Positions 7,085 through 10,604 of a DNA stretch of 10,604 bases are shown piece after piece; the first letter of the stretch is position 1, and each line of letters begins with the position of its first letter. Source of the DNA: Coemansia sp. RSA 922 (taxonomy: Eukaryota > Kickxellomycota > Kickxellomycetes > Kickxellales > Kickxellaceae); the NCBI GenBank assembly GCA_027577415.1, contig JANBQS010000904.1, forward strand, positions 1-10,604, given 5' to 3'. Position numbers and translations under genes: made by a program. The notes beneath the pieces were generated by a model. The model saw only the letters and a list, made by a program, of their open reading frames with translations. It was not told the origin of the DNA and made no database searches.

Positions 7085-8125
7085 GTACGTTTAGAGATAA
7101 GCGCTCGAGGGGGGGCTGATAAGAGGAACAATCAGAAGAGCTTGGTGAGAGAAATATTTGGTCGTTTCTGACTGAGCGGAGGTGTTGCTCCACGCCCTCT
7201 TTTTCTTTTATACTATTACGCGATTGTGTGTTTCCGGCGTAAATCCCCTTTTTCGTCGTTATTTTGCTGCATGCCAAGACAATTTCCAGGCGGTCCCAAT
7301 GCTTGGCGTTGGTCTGGCGATCACTCCATATTTTTTTCCCATCTTATTTGGTTTTTTTGCTTGACAGTGCTCATAACTAAAAAAAAAAAAGAAGAGAAGG
7401 CTTGCTGTGCTAAACTTGGTACAATAGACAAGGTAGAAATATACATATGCTACTTGTCTTGGCTTTGGCTTGGCACAGCATGGTCTATTCTGAAAATCGT
7501 CTATATAGACAGAAGCTTTAGATGCTTCCATCTGTGCCCATGTCCCTCTTTTTGCTCCTTTTTAAAATGAACGTGCTCTTCGCATTGCATAATGGCGGGT
7601 AGTCACGATTTTTTTTTGTCAGACTGAATTATGCTCTTTTGTCCCATCTGTGGCCAGGGTTGGGAACCATCCTTCTTAACCCCCTACCCTCTGGCCGACG
7701 TCTCGCTTGGGGAGGAAAAAAGGCGGGAAAGACCACCGATGTCAATTAAAAGAAGGCAAAATAAAGTTGTCCATCCTCCGCATCGCTTGATGCTGCTGTC
7801 TCTAGGCTGGTTTCTTTCTGCTCTTCCTTTCTACGCCATTTCTTTCCTTTCCATAAAGCGCCTTTCTTTTTTTATTTTTACTTCTTTGCTCGCCATCATC
7901 TTTTTATAACTTGGTGTTCGTCGATAGAATTCCACACCTTCCATTTATCCTCCATCCTCTTTCCTTGCTTTCCTTTTATACTGCGCCTCCCTTCTTCCAC
8001 TCCTCGCACAAGAGCCCCCCCATCAGCATCTCCAATCGTCAATTGTGTTATCCATCTCCTCCTTATCGACGCCTATTATTTTGCTTGTTTAATTCGCTAT
8101 CCCCACATACAACTTTTTTGTTTAG
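7085..8125 (+). other. Candidate long intron or upstream leader/promoter region of the trihelix gene
   Basis: About 1 kb without convincing coding sequence. It begins with the donor-like GTACGT and ends with a pyrimidine-rich TTTTTTGTTTAG. ORFs inside it are low-complexity and have no motif. From about 7800 the strand is strongly pyrimidine-rich, as in many fungal promoters and leaders. The sequence fits either one long intron downstream of an alternative first exon, or the ordinary promoter plus leader of the gene at 8138; both may be true. Confidence 0.4.
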
Positions 8126-8137
8126 AGCCCGAGTGCT
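7800..8137 (+). promoter_or_regulatory. CT-rich putative core promoter and leader of the trihelix gene
   Basis: A long pyrimidine-rich stretch precedes the start codon at 8138, with TATA-like sequences TTTTTATAAC at 7901-7910 and CCTTTTATAC at 7972-7981. CT-rich blocks near transcription start sites are common in fungal genes. This supports initiation close to the main ORF, independent of the candidate exon at 6971. Confidence 0.4.
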
Positions 8138-10279
8138 ATGTCTGTACACATGGGCACACACGACGGAGGACACGGAGGGCCTTCTGCTGCCGCCATTGCC
8201 GCCGCCACTCATGCAAGCATGGCAATAAGCAACTCGACGCACTGGAGCACAGAGGAGACCAAACTGCTGATCCGAACTTGGGGCGACCATCGAGAGGAGT
8301 TTGCCGAGATAAAGCGCAACCTAAGCGTGTGGAACAAAGTATTGGAGCGACTGCTGAACGCTGGCTTTGTTCGTACTGTTGAGCAATGCCGTAACCGGTG
8401 GAAGTTCCTCGAGACAAAGTATAAAACAGCCGCACGAGATATTGGTTCTGCTGGCTGCACAGCGTGGGAGTTCTTTGACGACATGGATCTCGCTAAGCAC
8501 GGCACTACTCATAGACGGAACAGTAGCAGCAGCTCTGTTGGCATGCACCGGCATCTTTACGAGTCTCCTTCGCAAAGTCCATCTCAGCAGAATAGCGCTC
8601 TGATGTCCTCACAACAACCAGCAGTGGCTCAGTACTCGACTGCTTTGTTGGCTGATCCATATGGCCGCACGCTGCTTCCCCCGATTCGGCCCGGCGCCGC
8701 CATGGCGCCGTCTATGGCGTCAGCCGATAGTGTGCGCTCAATGCGCCACGATTCTCCTGCGCTGCCAGTTGCAGTGTCTTCCTCTCAGCACTCACGTCTG
8801 TATCAGCCAAGACAAAGTTCGCCCTCTGCTAACTACGCCTTCCAGCATAGCCTGTCGTCGTCCGCTAGCAGCCTTCCTACTCATTTGCACCCGCCCTCGC
8901 AGACACAGTACTACGAGGCTGTTGCGACGTCCACGCCCCCGCCCCCGCCCCGACGACTGTCTCCTCTACTATCTCAGCAGCAACAGCGATCGCCTCAGAA
9001 ACAACAATTGCGCCAGCAAGCTAAACTGCACAGACCGCCGGCAGGCCGTAGTCTAACGTCGCAGATTCAGCAACAACTCAACTTGCGTCACCCCGCCTCA
9101 CCTTCGGTAACTTATTCTCACCATCCGCTGGCGGCTGGCCACCTGCCCGAGTCACACTCATCTACACCCGACTCTATTTCTCCCGCTTCAGCCTCGGCTC
9201 ATGCCCATTCCGGTGTAAAAGTCAGCGTCGGTCCCAGCTACTTCAACCAGTCTCACGCTCCGGCTGCATCATCAATGAGGCAACATTTGTACCCAGCTGC
9301 CATAAGTTACACAGCTTATAGCCGAGCCTCTTCCGGTCCTGCCGAGCTACGTGTGCCCTCCACGAGGATCGATAGCAACCTCACTCATGCGAGGTTGGCG
9401 CATGGAGCTATTGTATCCTCGGCTCAGCCGCCCATATTGTCCTTGCCGCCAGCAGAAAAAGTGTCGGCTCAGCATGACATATATGAGCACCGCCGTCACC
9501 GAACCTTGTCTGTCGACGACAATTCGGGTCACTACCCTAGCAGCGAACAAGGTCGGCGCCCATCTAATGAGCCAGTCCAAAGCGACGTCCAAAGAGAAGA
9601 CGCAGACAGGGCGACTACATCTGTTTATATGGATCGACTCAACTCCGACTCTCGGCCTGTATCGGCTGACACTGTTCCACTCGACCTTTCTGCATCTCGT
9701 AAGCGCAAGCTAGAGCGGACGTCTATGCTGCTTGCTAGCAATGTGAGTGGGGCTGACCGCGATGGCAACGAACACGGTTCGGGTAGTGCCACCAATGAAG
9801 TTGAGCTAGTTGGTACGATTTCTAGAGCCGATTTGTTGGATTTTCTGCGCGAACAGTCACAGCAGCGCCAACAGCGCGAATCTCTTAGGGCGGAAGAGAG
9901 GAAGCGGAATGAGGATATCCGTCGCGACGAGGAATGGCGGTTCCACGAGTACCAAATGTCGCTGATGCAGCTTATCCAGCATTCGCTAGTGCCATTTGCT
10001 GTTGACGATGACGGTAACCTTGAGCAAACAGATGTGACTCGAGCACAGCCCGCTGGGTCACCGCGAAACTCAGGTCGTGAGGAGGAGACGGAAGGTGGTG
10101 TAGCAAGCAGAGGTGCAGAACCACAGGCTACTGAAGTCAGTGCAACGAATCCTGTGGAAAAAACACCTCTGAGCAAGGCTTATAGCGCCAAGGAGGTTGA
10201 AATGCAATCAAGAACGCCCTCGCCTGTTGCTGATGACCTGGGTGCATCCGTTTGTAGCCCCTCTTTGCCCCCAAGTTGA
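8138..10279 (+). CDS. Trihelix / Myb-SANT-like DNA-binding transcription factor with C-terminal coiled coil
   Basis: A 713-codon uninterrupted ORF with ATG at 8138 (G at -3). Residues 35-118 form a trihelix (Myb/SANT-like, Myb_DNA-bind_4 type) domain: HWSTEETKLLIRTW (35-48), VWNKVLERLLNAGF (64-77), EQCRNRWKFLETKYKT (82-97) and AWEFFDDMD (109-117). The spaced tryptophans and the QCRN.W..L...Y signature are characteristic. A long Ser/Gln/Pro/His-rich low-complexity region follows (about 123-500), with a Pro run near 267-272. Next come a PLDLS motif (514-518), a basic RKRK nuclear-localisation-like cluster (521-524) and a charged coiled coil (about 559-618) rich in Arg/Glu/Gln that probably mediates dimerisation. 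This order, an N-terminal trihelix and a C-terminal coiled coil, is common in the class. It is a nuclear, sequence-specific DNA-binding protein by inference; targets are unknown. The N-terminus may be extended by 42 residues through splicing from 6971. Confidence 0.85.
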   Translation: MSVHMGTHDGGHGGPSAAAIAAATHASMAISNSTHWSTEETKLLIRTWGDHREEFAEIKRNLSVWNKVLERLLNAGFVRTVEQCRNRWKFLETKYKTAARDIGSAGCTAWEFFDDMDLAKHGTTHRRNSSSSSVGMHRHLYESPSQSPSQQNSALMSSQQPAVAQYSTALLADPYGRTLLPPIRPGAAMAPSMASADSVRSMRHDSPALPVAVSSSQHSRLYQPRQSSPSANYAFQHSLSSSASSLPTHLHPPSQTQYYEAVATSTPPPPPRRLSPLLSQQQQRSPQKQQLRQQAKLHRPPAGRSLTSQIQQQLNLRHPASPSVTYSHHPLAAGHLPESHSSTPDSISPASASAHAHSGVKVSVGPSYFNQSHAPAASSMRQHLYPAAISYTAYSRASSGPAELRVPSTRIDSNLTHARLAHGAIVSSAQPPILSLPPAEKVSAQHDIYEHRRHRTLSVDDNSGHYPSSEQGRRPSNEPVQSDVQREDADRATTSVYMDRLNSDSRPVSADTVPLDLSASRKRKLERTSMLLASNVSGADRDGNEHGSGSATNEVELVGTISRADLLDFLREQSQQRQQRESLRAEERKRNEDIRRDEEWRFHEYQMSLMQLIQHSLVPFAVDDDGNLEQTDVTRAQPAGSPRNSGREEETEGGVASRGAEPQATEVSATNPVEKTPLSKAYSAKEVEMQSRTPSPVADDLGASVCSPSLPPS

Positions 10280-10302
10280 GCCCTCTTGGGCGTAGACATG
10301 GC

Positions 10303-10308
10303 AATAAA
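10303..10308 (+). terminator. Polyadenylation signal AATAAA of the trihelix gene
   Basis: A canonical AATAAA lies 24 bp after the TGA stop, and a TA-rich stretch (ACTAATATATTTTC) follows within 30 bp, as expected for a fungal 3' end. The imperfect hairpin CCCAAG/CTTGGG at 10270-10290 spans the stop codon just upstream. Confidence 0.55.
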
Positions 10309-10508
10309 AACTACATGTTTACTAATATATTTTCTTGTGCTACGACAATCATTTTGACAGGGAGTTGTTCAAAACTTCCGCCTAACGTGTCATGCGGTAC
10401 CAAGTTTGTGCGTAGTATATTGTATTGAACTATGCCTCCAAATATATCACCATGAGCACCACACACAAAATAGCTGATGGCCATTTATCGACGATTTCTA
10501 TTATCCTG

Positions 10509-10577
10509 GCTTGTCAATCATTGACAACAGTCATCAATTTTCGTGTAATGAATGGATTTTGCATTCCATTGACAAGC
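10509..10577. repeat. Nested inverted repeats based on TTGTCAAT
   Basis: GCTTGTCAAT at 10509-10518 is repeated exactly and inverted as ATTGACAAGC at 10568-10577. The left arm is itself part of a 17-bp perfect inverted repeat, TTGTCAAT-C-ATTGACAA (10511-10527). A further small inverted pair, AATGGA (10551-10556) and TCCATT (10565-10570), lies inside. Three copies of the octamer occur in 70 bp. Possible roles are a dimeric protein-binding site, the end of a small inverted-repeat element, or a chance cruciform-forming tract. Confidence 0.6.
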
Positions 10578-10604
10578 AATTGTAAATTATCGGCAACTTT
10601 GCAT

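Larger units (their letters stand above)
10280..10604. other. 3' flank of the trihelix gene, no gene seen
   Basis: There is no plausible coding sequence. It starts with the trihelix 3' UTR and an AATAAA signal, then AT-rich DNA, and ends in a cluster of inverted repeats built from TTGTCAAT/ATTGACAA. The start of another gene or repeat beyond the right edge cannot be excluded. Confidence 0.6.

Noticed and set aside
7226..7570. 114-codon plus-strand ORF in the candidate intron
   Set aside because: It contains poly-Lys from an A-tract and Phe/Cys-rich low-complexity sequence, with no coding-like composition.
7631..7909. ORF resembling a small membrane protein, starting with a CPIC motif
   Set aside because: The hydrophobic end simply reflects the pyrimidine-rich DNA, and one CxxC motif is not enough to support a gene.
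1..10604. A defence system, CRISPR array, biosynthetic cluster or mobile element
   Set aside because: I saw no regularly spaced repeats, transposase, integrase, nuclease or biosynthetic enzyme. The genes are ordinary fungal nuclear regulators and chromatin proteins.

Overview
The window looks like nuclear DNA from a fungus, probably an intron-poor early-diverging one; Kickxellomycotina is my guess, from general impression only. Support for a fungus: a fungal-specific (Zn2Cys6-type) transcription factor middle domain, long uninterrupted ORFs, AT-rich intergenic DNA with poly(dA:dT) tracts, pyrimidine-rich leaders and short 3' spacers. Nothing suggests a prokaryote, virus or transposon-rich region.

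Layout. (1) 1-2478 (+): 3' part of a large fungal-specific transcription factor, cut by the left edge. (2) A 116-bp convergent spacer. (3) 2595-2966 (-): complete CKS1/Suc1 cyclin-dependent kinase subunit. (4) 2967-3432: AT-rich divergent promoter shared with (5) 3433-5724 (+): a 763-residue histone H4K20 methyltransferase of the SET9/SUV4-20 family. After its SET domain it carries a CxxC zinc-ribbon-like module, a PWWP-like module and a C-terminal chromo-barrel. (6) A 30-bp convergent spacer. (7) 5755-6330 (-): 191-residue helical, TPR-like protein of unknown function. (8) 6331-6970: intergenic. (9) 6971-7084 (+): possible short first exon ending in a GTACGT donor. (10) 7085-8125: possible long intron and/or CT-rich promoter. 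(11) 8138-10279 (+): 713-residue trihelix (Myb/SANT-like) transcription factor with a C-terminal coiled coil. (12) 10280-10604: 3' flank with a poly(A) signal and a cluster of inverted repeats at the window end.

The genes do not form an operon or cluster. Two themes stand out. A cell-cycle CDK adaptor and an H4K20 methyltransferase share one divergent promoter. The methyltransferase combines a catalytic SET domain with two candidate histone-reading modules on one chain; in fission yeast a comparable PWWP reader (Pdp1) is a separate protein. I see no defence system, CRISPR array, tRNA, rRNA or mobile-element gene.
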